DNA of 64,000 nt, taken from the NCBI GenBank assembly GCA_028704435.1, contig JAQWFL010000005.1:50187-114186 (forward strand), written 5' to 3'. The notes beneath the pieces are model-generated. The model ran no database searches, was not told the origin of the DNA, and saw only the letters and a program-made list of their open reading frames with translations. Below are positions 6,995 through 14,794 of the stretch, piece by piece. A program made the position numbers and the translations under genes. The first letter of the stretch is position 1. Every line of letters begins with the position of its first letter. This DNA is from Anaerostipes sp. Lineage in GTDB: Bacteria; Bacillota; Clostridia; Lachnospirales; Lachnospiraceae.

Positions 6995-7889
6995 TTTCCT
7001 CTATCATATTCCAAGAGAAAAAGTGAAGCTTTCACAACTGGAGGATGATTTAAATAACAGAAAGATTCAGGAAACAGTACAATTATTATCGGATGCGGAT
7101 GCAATTCTAATTGGTGGCGGTTCCGGATTGTCCAGTGCCTGCGGATATGATTATTATCATAATAATGGATTTTTTGAGCAATATTTTTCGGACTATCGTG
7201 AGCGATATGGGTTTGATACTTTGTATTCAGGACTATCGTATGTCTATTCTACACCGGAGGAACAGTGGGACTTTATATCTTATTACATACAGCTTATGGA
7301 GAGAGAACATTCGGGTAAGGCATATCAGCAGCTAAAAGATCTGGTATCCGATAAGGAATATTTTATTTTGACAACAAATGTAGATTCACAATTTTCAAAG
7401 ATTTTTCCAAAAGAAAAAATATGGGCATTTCAAGGAGATGTAAGATATTTTCAATGTGTTCAGCCTTGTCATGACCAGGTTTACGATAATAAGATAACTG
7501 TTAGAAAATTAAGAAAACATGTGAAAAATAATGCTGTACCTTCTGAAATGATTCCAAGATGTCCATATTGTGGAAGACAAATGAAGATGTGGATTCGAGA
7601 AGAAGGTTTTCTCGAAGGTGCTATGTGGGAACAACAGAAGGAATTGTATTATCAATTCTTAATCCAAAACAGAGACAAAAGACTTGTGCTCCTGGAATTA
7701 GGAGTGGGAGATATGACACCAAGTATCATTAAATTTCCTTTTTGGGAAATGACACAGTACCAGAAAAATGTATCCCTTATCAGTATCAATAGCGGAGAAA
7801 CATCTGCACCAGAACATATTAAGGAAAAAACTTTACAGATTCCGATGGATATAGAACTTGTATTTACGAAAATAGGAGATTTGGGATAG
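6984..7889 (+). CDS. SIR2-family protein, class M-like, paralog 4
   Basis: A 301-aa sirtuin overlapping the previous gene by 11 bases, so translation is probably coupled. Motifs: 'GGGSGLS' (44-50), 'TTNVD' (130-134), Gln150 in 'FQGDV', Zn cysteines Cys158/Cys162 and Cys193/Cys196. 'TTNVD' and 'QGD' are the closest of the four to what is remembered of characterised SirTM proteins, including 'PCHDQVYDN' after the Zn cysteines. ADP-ribosyltransferase or NAD glycohydrolase activity is inferred. A gap of 20 bases separates it from the NAD-salvage gene pncB, tying these NAD users to NAD resynthesis in one transcript. Confidence 0.87.
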   Translation: MSIDFLYHIPREKVKLSQLEDDLNNRKIQETVQLLSDADAILIGGGSGLSSACGYDYYHNNGFFEQYFSDYRERYGFDTLYSGLSYVYSTPEEQWDFISYYIQLMEREHSGKAYQQLKDLVSDKEYFILTTNVDSQFSKIFPKEKIWAFQGDVRYFQCVQPCHDQVYDNKITVRKLRKHVKNNAVPSEMIPRCPYCGRQMKMWIREEGFLEGAMWEQQKELYYQFLIQNRDKRLVLLELGVGDMTPSIIKFPFWEMTQYQKNVSLISINSGETSAPEHIKEKTLQIPMDIELVFTKIGDLG

Positions 7890-7909
7890 CATGGAAGGAA
7901 GAGAATATT

Positions 7910-9358
7910 ATGACACAATTTGATAAAAGAAATATCAGTATGATGATGGATTTATATGAAATGACCATGGCAAATGGATATTTCAGCAAGGAAAGCAATC
8001 AACAAAGGGTTATTTTTGATGTATTCTACAGGAAAAATCCTGACAATGGAGGGTATGCTATTTTTGCTGGATTGGAGCAGGTGATAGAATATGTGGAAAA
8101 TCTGCATTTTGATGAACAGGATATCGAGTATTTTAGATCTATGAATTTATTTTCAGCGGAGTTTTTATGTTATCTGAAAGACTTCCATTTCAGGGGTGAC
8201 ATTTATGCTTTCCCTGAGGGAACCATCATGTATCCAAATGAACCTATCATCACCGTGATTGCACCGCTAATTGATGCACAACTTATTGAAACAGCTATCC
8301 TTACACAAGTGAATCATCAGTCCCTGGTTGCAACCAAAGCCCGGCGGATTGTAAAAGCCGCAAATGAAAAAATAGTCAGCGATTTTGGAGCCAGGAGAGC
8401 ACATAATGTAGATGCGGCTGTCTATGGAGCAAGAGCTGCTTATATTGGTGGCGTTGTGGGAACGGCAACGGTTATGGCGGGACAGGAGTTTGGAATACCA
8501 GTGAATGGAACTATGGCACACAGTTGGGTTATGTATTATAAGGATGAATACACAGCATTTCGTAATTATGCAGAAGTATATCCGGATGAGACAGTGCTTC
8601 TTGTGGATACCTATGATGTGATACATTCCGGCGTTCCAAATGCGATTCGTGTGGCGAAAGAAATTCTGGAACCTATGGGAAAAAGATTGAAGGGGATTCG
8701 TTTGGTCTCTGGAGATTTGGCATATCTGTCCAAGAAAGTGCGTATCATGCTTGATGAAGCAGGTCTGAATGATTGTAAAATCGTTGCATCGAACAGTTTA
8801 GATGAACATACCATAAGCTCGATTTTGACCCAGGGCGGATGTATTGACAGCTTTGGAGTAGGAGAACGTCTGATTACAGCCAAAAGTGATCCTGTATTTG
8901 GTGCGGTGTATAAGATTGCAGCGGTAGACCAGGAGGGAGTATTGGAACCAAGAATTAAAATATCGGAAACAGTTGAAAAGATCACCAATCCAGGGTTAAA
9001 ACAAGTTTACCGTGTGTATTGTGAAGGTGGACAGGCGATTGCCGATTTAATAACCAGTGAAAATGAAATCGTGGATATGACACAGCCATTCCGATATATT
9101 GATCCTGAAAAACCATGGAAAAATCGCTATTTTGAAAACTGTTCTGTAAAAAATCTGCAAAGTCTGGTAGTAGAAGATGGAAAAAGAGTTAGTGAAAAAC
9201 AAAATCTGAAAGCAATTCAACAGTATGTACAAAAACAGTTAGATACAGAGATCTGGCAGGAAGAACAGCGATTTGAAAATCCACATAAACATTATCTGGA
9301 TATGAGTCCGGCATACTATGAAATGAAAATGAGTTTACTTCACAAGTCCAGAAATTAG
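7910..9358 (+). CDS. pncB: Nicotinate phosphoribosyltransferase
   Basis: A 482-aa cytosolic enzyme making nicotinate mononucleotide from nicotinate and PRPP with ATP hydrolysis, the committed step of the Preiss-Handler salvage route. The N-terminus 'SMMMDLYEMTMANGYF' matches the conserved opening of the family; the phosphorylated catalytic His is His204 in 'GTMAHSW'; phosphoribosyl contacts are in 'DFGARRAHNVDAAVYGARAA' and 'RLVSGDLAYLSKK'. Length is normal. It lies 20 bases after the fourth sirtuin and 12 bases before nadE. It would take up nicotinate from the nicotinamidase domain encoded two genes downstream, closing most of a cycle with the sirtuins that release nicotinamide. Confidence 0.95.
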   Translation: MTQFDKRNISMMMDLYEMTMANGYFSKESNQQRVIFDVFYRKNPDNGGYAIFAGLEQVIEYVENLHFDEQDIEYFRSMNLFSAEFLCYLKDFHFRGDIYAFPEGTIMYPNEPIITVIAPLIDAQLIETAILTQVNHQSLVATKARRIVKAANEKIVSDFGARRAHNVDAAVYGARAAYIGGVVGTATVMAGQEFGIPVNGTMAHSWVMYYKDEYTAFRNYAEVYPDETVLLVDTYDVIHSGVPNAIRVAKEILEPMGKRLKGIRLVSGDLAYLSKKVRIMLDEAGLNDCKIVASNSLDEHTISSILTQGGCIDSFGVGERLITAKSDPVFGAVYKIAAVDQEGVLEPRIKISETVEKITNPGLKQVYRVYCEGGQAIADLITSENEIVDMTQPFRYIDPEKPWKNRYFENCSVKNLQSLVVEDGKRVSEKQNLKAIQQYVQKQLDTEIWQEEQRFENPHKHYLDMSPAYYEMKMSLLHKSRN

Positions 9359-9370
9359 AGGAGAAAAATT

Positions 9371-10165
9371 ATGTTAAAAAATGCCAGACAGGTAAAAGAA
9401 GATTTGATCAGATGGATACAAGGATATTTTGAAGAAAATGGAAAGACATGTAAAGCTGTTATTGGTATATCTGGTGGAAAAGATTCCAGTGTTACAGCAG
9501 CCTTGTGCGCTACTGCACTGGGAAAAGAGCGGGTAATAGGTGTGATGATGCCTAACGGGGAACAAAAAGATCTATCCGATGCACAAAGACTGGTAGAGGT
9601 ATTAAAAATCAAAAATCTGACTGTTAACATAGTTGATGCAGTAAAAGCAATAGAAAAATCAATAGAATCTGAAAGTCAGTTTGAGGAAGTATGTGAAAAG
9701 GATAGCCTGTCACAGGATAGTAAAATCAATCTCCCTGCCCGGATTCGCATGAGCACACTTTATGCAGTTGCACAAAGTGTGTCAGGTGGCGGACGTGTTG
9801 CCAATACATGTAATAAGTCAGAAGATTATGTGGGATATGCAACAAAATACGGTGATGGAGCAGGTGATTTCAGCCCATTAGCGAACCTGCTTGTAGAAGA
9901 AGTCAGACAGATTGGACTTGAACTTGGGTTGCCGAAGGAACTGGTGGAAAAAATACCAGATGATGGGTTAAGTGGAATCTCGGATGAAGAAAAGTTAGGC
10001 TTTTCATATAAGATGTTGGATTCCTACATTCAAACTGGATACTGTGAAGATAGGTCGATTAAAGAAAAAATTGACAGGCTTCATACATTAAATCTGCACA
10101 AATTAATACCAATGCCAGCATTTACCTTGAAAAATAAAGTTAACTATACCAAGGAAGGGGAATAG
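9371..10165 (+). CDS. nadE: NH3-dependent NAD+ synthetase
   Basis: A 264-aa adenine-nucleotide alpha-hydrolase superfamily enzyme that amidates nicotinate adenine dinucleotide to NAD+ using ATP and ammonia. The PP-loop 'SGGKDSS' is at residues 34-40; 'NTCNKSEDYVGYATKYGDGA' is the conserved deamido-NAD/ATP binding stretch and 'IPDDGLSGISDEEKLGFSY' the C-terminal signature. No glutaminase domain is attached, so it depends on free ammonia. The ribosome site is GAGGAG and the gene is spaced four bases from the next. It supplies the last step of NAD regeneration; the intermediate adenylyltransferase NadD is not encoded in the window and would have to come from elsewhere. Confidence 0.93.
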   Translation: MLKNARQVKEDLIRWIQGYFEENGKTCKAVIGISGGKDSSVTAALCATALGKERVIGVMMPNGEQKDLSDAQRLVEVLKIKNLTVNIVDAVKAIEKSIESESQFEEVCEKDSLSQDSKINLPARIRMSTLYAVAQSVSGGGRVANTCNKSEDYVGYATKYGDGAGDFSPLANLLVEEVRQIGLELGLPKELVEKIPDDGLSGISDEEKLGFSYKMLDSYIQTGYCEDRSIKEKIDRLHTLNLHKLIPMPAFTLKNKVNYTKEGE

Positions 10166-10169
10166 GGAA

Positions 10170-11279
10170 ATGATAAACGAAGAATTGCTTGCAGAGCTTC
10201 AAGGCTGGAATTATATAAAGAAAAATCATAATAAATGGGTTGCGCTTATGAATCAGCAAGTGTCGTTCTCTTTGAAAAGTAGTGATATACATACAAAAAA
10301 TCACTGCACCCGAGTAATGTTGTATGCATTGCTGATTGCTCACAGAATGGGATTAGGTGTGGATGCTGAAAATGTATTAGGGGGAGCAGCAACATTTCAT
10401 GATTCAAGACGTCAGGATGATTGGCTGGATGTAGGGCATGGACAACGGGCAGCTGATTATTATAAAGAATTTTGCACAGGAAGCAGTCTGGAGTTTGATG
10501 AAAGAACTTACTATATTATGGCTTATCATGATAGGGATGATAAAATTGGAAAAGAAAAAATAGCAGATCAAAAACTAGATAATGGAGAATTACTATATAA
10601 TATTTTTAAAGATGCAGATGCTTTGGATCGTTTTCGTATCGCTTCTAATGCTTTGAATATCAATATGCTTCGAACAGAAACTGCAAAGAAATTAGTGCCA
10701 TTTGCAAAATATTTAGTGGAAGAAACACAAGCTATACAGAGAGCAGCAATACCAGACTGTTACCTGATAGTAGTAGATATGCAGAATGATTTTGTGACAG
10801 GTTCATTGGGAACGGATGAGGCAAAACAAATTGTACAGCCTATGGTAAAAAAGATAGAAGGTTATGGGGGAAATGTTTTCTTCACCATTGATTCACATAA
10901 AGAAGATTACCTGTCCACACAGGAAGGAAAGAAGCTTCCAGTAAAACATTGTATTAGTGGAACATGGGGGTGGCAGCCGGTAGATGAAATACAAGCAATG
11001 CAACAGAAAAGAAATGGGGCTATCTATATGAAACCAACCTTTGGATGTACAAAGTTGGTCAATGATATGATAGCAGCGAATGAACAACAATCCATCAAAG
11101 AGATAGAATTAGTGGGGGTGTGTACTGATATTTGCGTGGTCTCGAATGCGATTATGCTGAAAAATGCCTTGCCAGAGGTATCAGTTTTTGTGGATTCGAC
11201 CTGTTGTGCAGGATCAACACCACAAAAACACCAAGAGGCATTAAATGTTATGGAAAGCTGCCAAATTGGAATAAGGTGA
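10170..11279 (+). CDS. HD-domain / nicotinamidase (isochorismatase-fold) fusion
   Basis: A 369-aa two-domain protein. Residues about 1-190 form an HD phosphohydrolase-like domain with 'FHD' at 76-78, 'YHDRDD' at 119-124 and 'KDADALDRF' at 147-155. Residues 195-369 are an isochorismatase-fold amidase with the PncA-type triad Asp203 ('VVDMQNDF'), Lys288 ('YMKPTFG') and Cys318 ('GVCTDICVVSNA'), plus metal-site residues in 'TIDSHKEDY' and 'VKHC'. The C-terminal half should convert nicotinamide to nicotinate and ammonia, the ammonia-dependent NadE being encoded beside it. The HD half may act on a nucleotide or nucleotide-linked product; its substrate is unknown. It closes the sirtuin/NAD operon. 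PncA is usually a stand-alone protein of about 200 aa. Confidence 0.85.
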   Translation: MINEELLAELQGWNYIKKNHNKWVALMNQQVSFSLKSSDIHTKNHCTRVMLYALLIAHRMGLGVDAENVLGGAATFHDSRRQDDWLDVGHGQRAADYYKEFCTGSSLEFDERTYYIMAYHDRDDKIGKEKIADQKLDNGELLYNIFKDADALDRFRIASNALNINMLRTETAKKLVPFAKYLVEETQAIQRAAIPDCYLIVVDMQNDFVTGSLGTDEAKQIVQPMVKKIEGYGGNVFFTIDSHKEDYLSTQEGKKLPVKHCISGTWGWQPVDEIQAMQQKRNGAIYMKPTFGCTKLVNDMIAANEQQSIKEIELVGVCTDICVVSNAIMLKNALPEVSVFVDSTCCAGSTPQKHQEALNVMESCQIGIR

Positions 11280-11592
11280 GCTAAAGAAGTATATAGGTTG
11301 ATTGAACTTATAAATATAAACTACATAGTAGAGGACGAAAAAGAGATATTAAAAAATATCAATGTAAAGATAGATGATATTGGTATTGCTATACTATAAT
11401 GAATGAAATTGACCTTTAATTATTTCATATTGGATGGCTGAAATCCTTTCTGAATCTTTCTAAAATTATTTAATTATAGCAGGTGTGAGTGCATTCAAGA
11501 AATTCTTAAGATTGAAGCTGTGATTATAGCGAAAATGTTATTGATATCATTTGAAGATAATGATAATGGAAAAAAATTACTGGAGAAAGTCT
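11280..11592 (+). other. Gene-free AT-rich stretch
   Basis: No intact frame, clear terminator or RNA signature is visible. Short broken frames near 11466-11590 may be the degraded receiver half of the response-regulator remnant that follows. Confidence 0.3.
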
Positions 11593-11896
11593 TAGAGATA
11601 TTAAAATTCATAAATCTCATCGAAAAGTATATTTTGATGAAAAAGAGATAAAATTAACATATACGGAATTTGAAATTTTATATCTGCTTGCAAAAAATCC
11701 TGGATGTGTATTTAGTAAGGAACAGATTTATGAAAGTATATGGGATGAACCCTCTATTGGAGATAGCAGTATTGTTATGAGTCATATCCAGAAAATTCGC
11801 AAGAAAATAGGAGATAATTCCAGTAATCCTACCTACATACAAACCGTTTGGGGTGTGAGATATCGCTTCAACAAAGAAATAAGCAGTAATCTGTAA
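11593..11896 (+). pseudogene. Remnant of OmpR/PhoB-type response regulator
   Basis: One frame encodes a near-complete C-terminal winged-helix DNA-binding domain: 'LTYTEFEILYLLAKNPG', 'VFSKEQIYESIWDE', 'VMSHIQKIRKKIGD' and 'YIQTVWGVRYRF', ending at TAA 11894-11896. The receiver domain that should precede it is not present in any frame and there is no start codon with a ribosome site, so this is an N-terminally deleted regulator. No partner histidine kinase is adjacent. Confidence 0.8.
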
Positions 11897-11920
11897 AATA
11901 CGCAGGTCACTGCTTATTTT
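11878..11920. terminator. Possible terminator between convergent remnants
   Basis: A 10-bp perfect inverted repeat AATAAGCAGT/ACTGCTTATT with a 21-base loop is followed by TTTT, between the ends of the response-regulator and reverse-strand XRE remnants. The loop is long, so function is uncertain. Confidence 0.4.
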
Positions 11921-12170
11921 CATCTGACGTACCTAAGAGATACTCACAAGATACCTGAAAGAAGGCTACAATTGCAACTACCTCATAATCTGGGACAAAT
12001 CGTGTTCCTTGTTCAATTCGAAGAATCGTCAAATCACTAAATTCATATCCGGCAAGCTGGAGTTATTCAGCCAGAGCCTTTTGCGATAACTGTCTTGTAG
12101 TACGCAATTCTTTTACGTGTTCTCCAATGATATTTTTGGAGTCAGTGTCTTTGTTTCAATAGATTTTCAT
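11907..12170 (-). pseudogene. XRE-family HTH regulator, two internal stops
   Basis: On the reverse strand GGAGG precedes ATG at 12170, and the frame reads as a small Cro/CI-type repressor: 'NIIGEHVKELRTTRQLSQKALAE', then 'LTILRIEQGTRFVPDYEVVAIVAFFQVSCEYLLG'. A TGA interrupts it after four codons and a TAA after the first recognition helix, so it cannot give a full protein. The ribosome site and overall length survive, suggesting recent inactivation. Confidence 0.75.
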
Positions 12171-12219
12171 AAAATCCTCCAATATTTCTAAAGATGAAGT
12201 GTAAGAGAATAATCTTGTT

Positions 12220-12299
12220 GATGGGCAACTAAGCAAAGTTTTCTAATATAAATTTATAATGTTTTACTAATATATTGACAAGTTATTAAGCGGTAACTT
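12220..12299 (+). promoter_or_regulatory. Repeat copy and relict TetR operator/promoter
   Basis: Bases 12220-12256 repeat, with a few changes, the segment at 1762-1796. Next comes TTGACA (12275-12280) overlapping an inverted repeat AAGTTA-N8-TAACTT (12280-12299), the layout of a TetR-repressed promoter. The TetR gene that follows is degraded. Confidence 0.45.
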
Positions 12300-12321
12300 A
12301 GTAGGAAAAGGATAATGATAA

Positions 12322-12445
12322 TTGGAAAAACAGATGGGAACCCAAGAACGTATTTTACAGGAAGCTTAATATTACAAAAGCAGCATTGTATAAGCATTAT
12401 GTAAGTAAGAGATTTTTAATCGTATCAGTAATTATGCAAGTGAAG
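12322..12445 (+). pseudogene. TetR-family regulator remnant
   Basis: 'MGTQERILQEA' runs into a TAA, then after a gap the recognition-helix part 'ITKAALYKHYVSK' is legible. Together they are the first 50 or so residues of a TetR HTH with the middle deleted. The ligand-binding domain is absent. The adjacent operator-like palindrome supports the assignment. Confidence 0.6.
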
Positions 12446-12454
12446 GAAGTATCT

Positions 12455-13181
12455 CAAGATGGCTATATTACAGGATACTACAATGTGGTTTGCAACGAGT
12501 AAAATAACCAAGAGCAGATTGATTTATCAACTACACTGCAGGACGAAGAGATGCATGTAGTCTTATCGTGGAATGATAAGCCAGCAGATTTGGATTCTCA
12601 CTTATTTACCCCAAGGAAATCCTCAGGAAATGAAGTGAAAGATTGTCATATCTGGTTTGGTCGCAAAGATGATTCTTCTAAAAATAGCCTAGATGTAGAT
12701 GATACCGATGGCTATGGACCAGAAACTATAACCATAAAAAATGCAGTTCCAGAAAATATTCCAGGTGTGATTTGAGAAGTCTTTGAAATTCGAAATGGAG
12801 AAATCACACCTTGCCAAAGATACTATACAAATGTGGCAGAATTGAAAGGGTATATGAACCAAAAAGGAGTTCTAAGAGAGAAGTATGGAGAAGGTATATA
12901 TTCTGAAAATCTACAAACTGGTGAATTTAAGAATGTCCCATTCTTTGGTGATACAGGGACGCTTTCTGCAGAGTTCTTTGAAGGGTATGTAGATAAAGTT
13001 GAATTTTATTCAGGCCATTGATGAAGTGACAGGGGTATCATCTACCATAACTCGCGATGAAGGAACCTATGATTACTCAAGAAAATGGGAAGTTGACGAT
13101 GAAAACTATGCTATTGAAATGAAAATGTCAAAAAGCAATGGAGAGACGTTTATCCTTGTCAGAGTAAAGATGATTAGTTAG
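12455..13181 (+). pseudogene. DUF2135/YfaP-like surface protein domain, disrupted
   Basis: The frame is readable as 'VVLSWNDKPADLDSHLFTP', 'CHIWFGRKD' and 'LDVDDTDGYGPETITI', the conserved core of DUF2135/YfaP-like beta-sandwich domains, then a C-terminal part ending 'ETFILVRVKMIS'. It is broken by a TAA near 12500, a TGA at 12773-12775 and a frameshift around 13000-13018. The N-terminus expected of an exported protein is missing. It is a clear pseudogene; its original host protein is unknown. Confidence 0.65.
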
Positions 13182-13236
13182 GTTTCTAAGGGAACCTGTC
13201 TTTTAGTGAAATATTTTTGTTTTTTAACAAGGGAAA

Positions 13237-13265
13237 TGGTAAAAAATGTAAGAAAGTGTTATAAT
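13237..13265 (+). promoter_or_regulatory. Extended -10 promoter of the 30-aa membrane peptide
   Basis: TGTTATAAT gives a consensus extended -10 (TATAAT at 13260-13265 with TG at 13257-13258). The -35 region at about 13237 is weak, as is common with extended -10 promoters. Confidence 0.6.
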
Positions 13266-13315
13266 TTACTAGTTGTCATTCCTCATACTGGACAACCAGA
13301 GAGGAGGTGTTTCGA

Positions 13316-13408
13316 GTGTCTTACATAATTGCTTTTCTTCTATCTGTTATGGCAGGTGTGGTAGCCAACTATATCTGCAAATGGTTAAACAGAGATGATG
13401 ACAACTAA
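13316..13408 (+). CDS. 30-aa single-membrane-span peptide, type I toxin-like
   Basis: GTG start with GAGGAGG eight bases upstream, encoding MSYIIAFLLSVMAGVVANYI followed by CKWLNRDDDN. This is one hydrophobic helix of about 20 residues with a short polar, charged tail, the build of Fst/TxpA/BsrG-type membrane toxins of type I systems. The gene has its own extended -10 promoter and a perfect 12-bp terminator. A convincing opposite-strand promoter 80-110 bases downstream would make an antisense RNA ending at the same terminator. Specific family membership is inferred from architecture, not from a database match. Alternatives are a small regulatory membrane peptide or an orphan with no toxicity. 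Confidence 0.65.
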   Translation: MSYIIAFLLSVMAGVVANYICKWLNRDDDN

Positions 13409-13413
13409 CCTAA

Positions 13414-13449
13414 AAACCCCAGAGAGCAGCAACTCTCTGGGGTTTCTTT
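13414..13449. terminator. Strong bidirectional terminator
   Basis: AAACCCCAGAGAG and CTCTCTGGGGTTT pair perfectly around a six-base loop. T-rich sequence follows on the plus strand, and TTTTTAGG follows on the minus strand, so both the toxin-like mRNA and the antisense RNA could end here. Confidence 0.9.
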
Positions 13450-13482
13450 GGTGTTCGATTGAACATAATTGCTTTTATGCCT
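13414..13482 (-). ncRNA. Candidate antisense RNA (type I antitoxin)
   Basis: A reverse-strand promoter with TTGCCT (13517-13512), a 17-bp spacer and TATATT (13494-13489) should start an RNA near 13482 that terminates at the shared hairpin. It would be about 70 nt, complementary to the 3' end of the toxin-like mRNA. Convergent genes sharing a terminator match the layout of txpA/ratA and fst loci. Existence of the RNA is predicted only. Confidence 0.5.
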
Positions 13483-13488
13483 AAGTTC

Positions 13489-13517
13489 AATATAGCATGG
13501 TTGGGAAAAAAAGGCAA
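13489..13517 (-). promoter_or_regulatory. Reverse promoter for candidate antisense RNA
   Basis: On the minus strand: TTGCCT, 17-bp spacer, TATATT. No protein gene lies downstream in this direction before the terminator at 13414-13449. Confidence 0.55.
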
Positions 13518-13660
13518 GAATAAAATAGAAATCAACTATTTTCACCGAGAGAAAACAGACAAGAAATGTGCATAAATGGACAAAAGGGGATATAAGAAAA
13601 ATAGTAAAATATAAGTAGAGAAGTTTATAAAAAGCTAGGGGAATAATCAACTATCTTGTT

Positions 13661-14506
13661 ATGGAAATATTGGTAACCATAGATTATTCTATTATTATCT
13701 GTGGATTGTTTCAGGCAAATAAGAAACAAAGACAAGGTGTGTTTGCTCTGTACTTATTTGAAACATTTGCCATGAATCTTTTGATGGTATTTTTAAGATA
13801 TGGTATGGCAGAAACTAGATATACAGGAATGGTTTTATATGGATTAAATACCCTTGGAATCGTAGTACTTGTCAGTGGAATGAAGTATGTCCTTCGAGCT
13901 GGATATCCTAAGGTATTACTGTCGATTTTTATTGGTGAGTTGTCTACAAGCCTTGTAGTTGTAGTTGTTTATCTTGGAATTCAAAAGCAATTTTATCATA
14001 ACTTTGATTCTACGATGAAGTTATTTTCACTACCAGGAATGTTGCTATCTACGATTATCATTGTATGTTTGATCTTGTTAACTGTAAAATTCTTATACAA
14101 ACCTTTGGGGCGGTTTGCGGATATGAAGGTGCCAGTTCCTCTTTTATTTGTGCTAATCTTTGCCATTGATTATGTAGCTGGGGCGTTTACCTATATTGAT
14201 TTTTCTTGGAAATCATCCATTCTCTTGGGTTCTTCCTATTCGGTGATTGGACTTGGCATTTTATATTTGGTGAATGAGTGGACGAGGCGAAAAGCGGAAA
14301 AGGAAATCTTGTTAGAGTACGAGGCGTTAAAACAAGAAAAAGAAGCTATGGAAAACTTTGAAAATACACTGATTGTTCAGGAGCAAAAAAGAGAAGAATT
14401 ACAGAAAAAGATTGAGGAGCAAGTAAAGATGATGGAACGTTATATGAAAAACAATCCAAGCCATCATGAAGTAGAAGAATATTTGGAAGAATTAAGAAAA
14501 ATGTAA
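13661..14506 (+). CDS. AgrC-like membrane sensor lacking kinase domain
   Basis: 281 aa. Residues 1-205 carry about six hydrophobic segments, including an opening 'ILVTIDYSIIICGLFQ', like the sensor half of AgrC/GHKL histidine kinases. Residues 210-280 are a strongly charged coiled coil ('LLEYEALKQEKEAMENFEN', then 'EEYLEELRKM'). The protein stops where the dimerisation/GHKL ATPase region should begin, and no such domain is readable downstream. It may be a truncated kinase or a sensor-only partner. ATG 13661 has only a distant AGGGGA about 19 bases upstream, a weak start. No response regulator or autoinducer gene is adjacent. Confidence 0.6.
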   Translation: MEILVTIDYSIIICGLFQANKKQRQGVFALYLFETFAMNLLMVFLRYGMAETRYTGMVLYGLNTLGIVVLVSGMKYVLRAGYPKVLLSIFIGELSTSLVVVVVYLGIQKQFYHNFDSTMKLFSLPGMLLSTIIIVCLILLTVKFLYKPLGRFADMKVPVPLLFVLIFAIDYVAGAFTYIDFSWKSSILLGSSYSVIGLGILYLVNEWTRRKAEKEILLEYEALKQEKEAMENFENTLIVQEQKREELQKKIEEQVKMMERYMKNNPSHHEVEEYLEELRKM

Positions 14507-14717
14507 ATAGAGCTGTCTTAAGAAACTAGTGGAAAATAGCAAATCTATAATTTCTCGAAATCTTCAGTAAGAAATAAAATAATTCAAAATTATCAAGACT
14601 TTGAAGTTTTTTAAAAACTATATTTTGTAGTGATTATAAGATTTCAGGGTCTTTTTTTGATAGAAACAAATAAAAGAAATATTATAAAAGCGTTTAAATA
14701 TACTCCAATTTAAAATA
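14507..14717 (+). other. Intergenic region with repeat copy, no gene
   Basis: Contains the second copy (14628-14658) of the TAGTGATTATAAG...GGGTCTTTTT repeat, otherwise AT-rich and non-coding. The repeat ends in seven T residues and might serve as a terminator although no strong stem precedes it. Confidence 0.35.
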
Positions 14718-14774
14718 TTGACCGAGTGGTCTGTTTATGATAAAATACCAATTATAAACCAAGTGGTCTGTTTT
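14718..14774 (+). promoter_or_regulatory. TetR promoter with two operator copies
   Basis: TTGACC (14718-14723), 17 bp, TAAAAT (14741-14746). A palindromic GACCGAGTGGTC (14720-14731) overlaps the -35, and a second copy, ACCAAGTGGTCTGTTTT, starts at 14758. The two sites are directly repeated and suit autorepression by the TetR protein encoded next. Confidence 0.75.
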
Positions 14775-14794
14775 GTTATTAGGTGAGGTGAATT

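Noticed and set aside
4315..7889. Thoeris, DSR or Argonaute-associated SIR2 defence system
   Set aside because: No TIR protein, Argonaute, HerA-type ATPase or other known defence partner is adjacent, and the sirtuins resemble class M ADP-ribosyltransferases. Defence remains only one possible role.
4315..7889. Canonical SirTM operon
   Set aside because: Macrodomain, GcvH-like, lipoate ligase and oxidoreductase genes are all absent within the window.
8267..8988. Long reverse-strand frames inside pncB
   Set aside because: They lie opposite a conserved enzyme gene, have no ribosome sites and match no family; coincidental open frames.
13405..13650. 81-codon reverse-strand frame over the antisense region
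   Set aside because: No ribosome site; it spans the terminator and overlaps a better supported short toxin-like gene on the other strand. A short antisense RNA explains the reverse promoter better.
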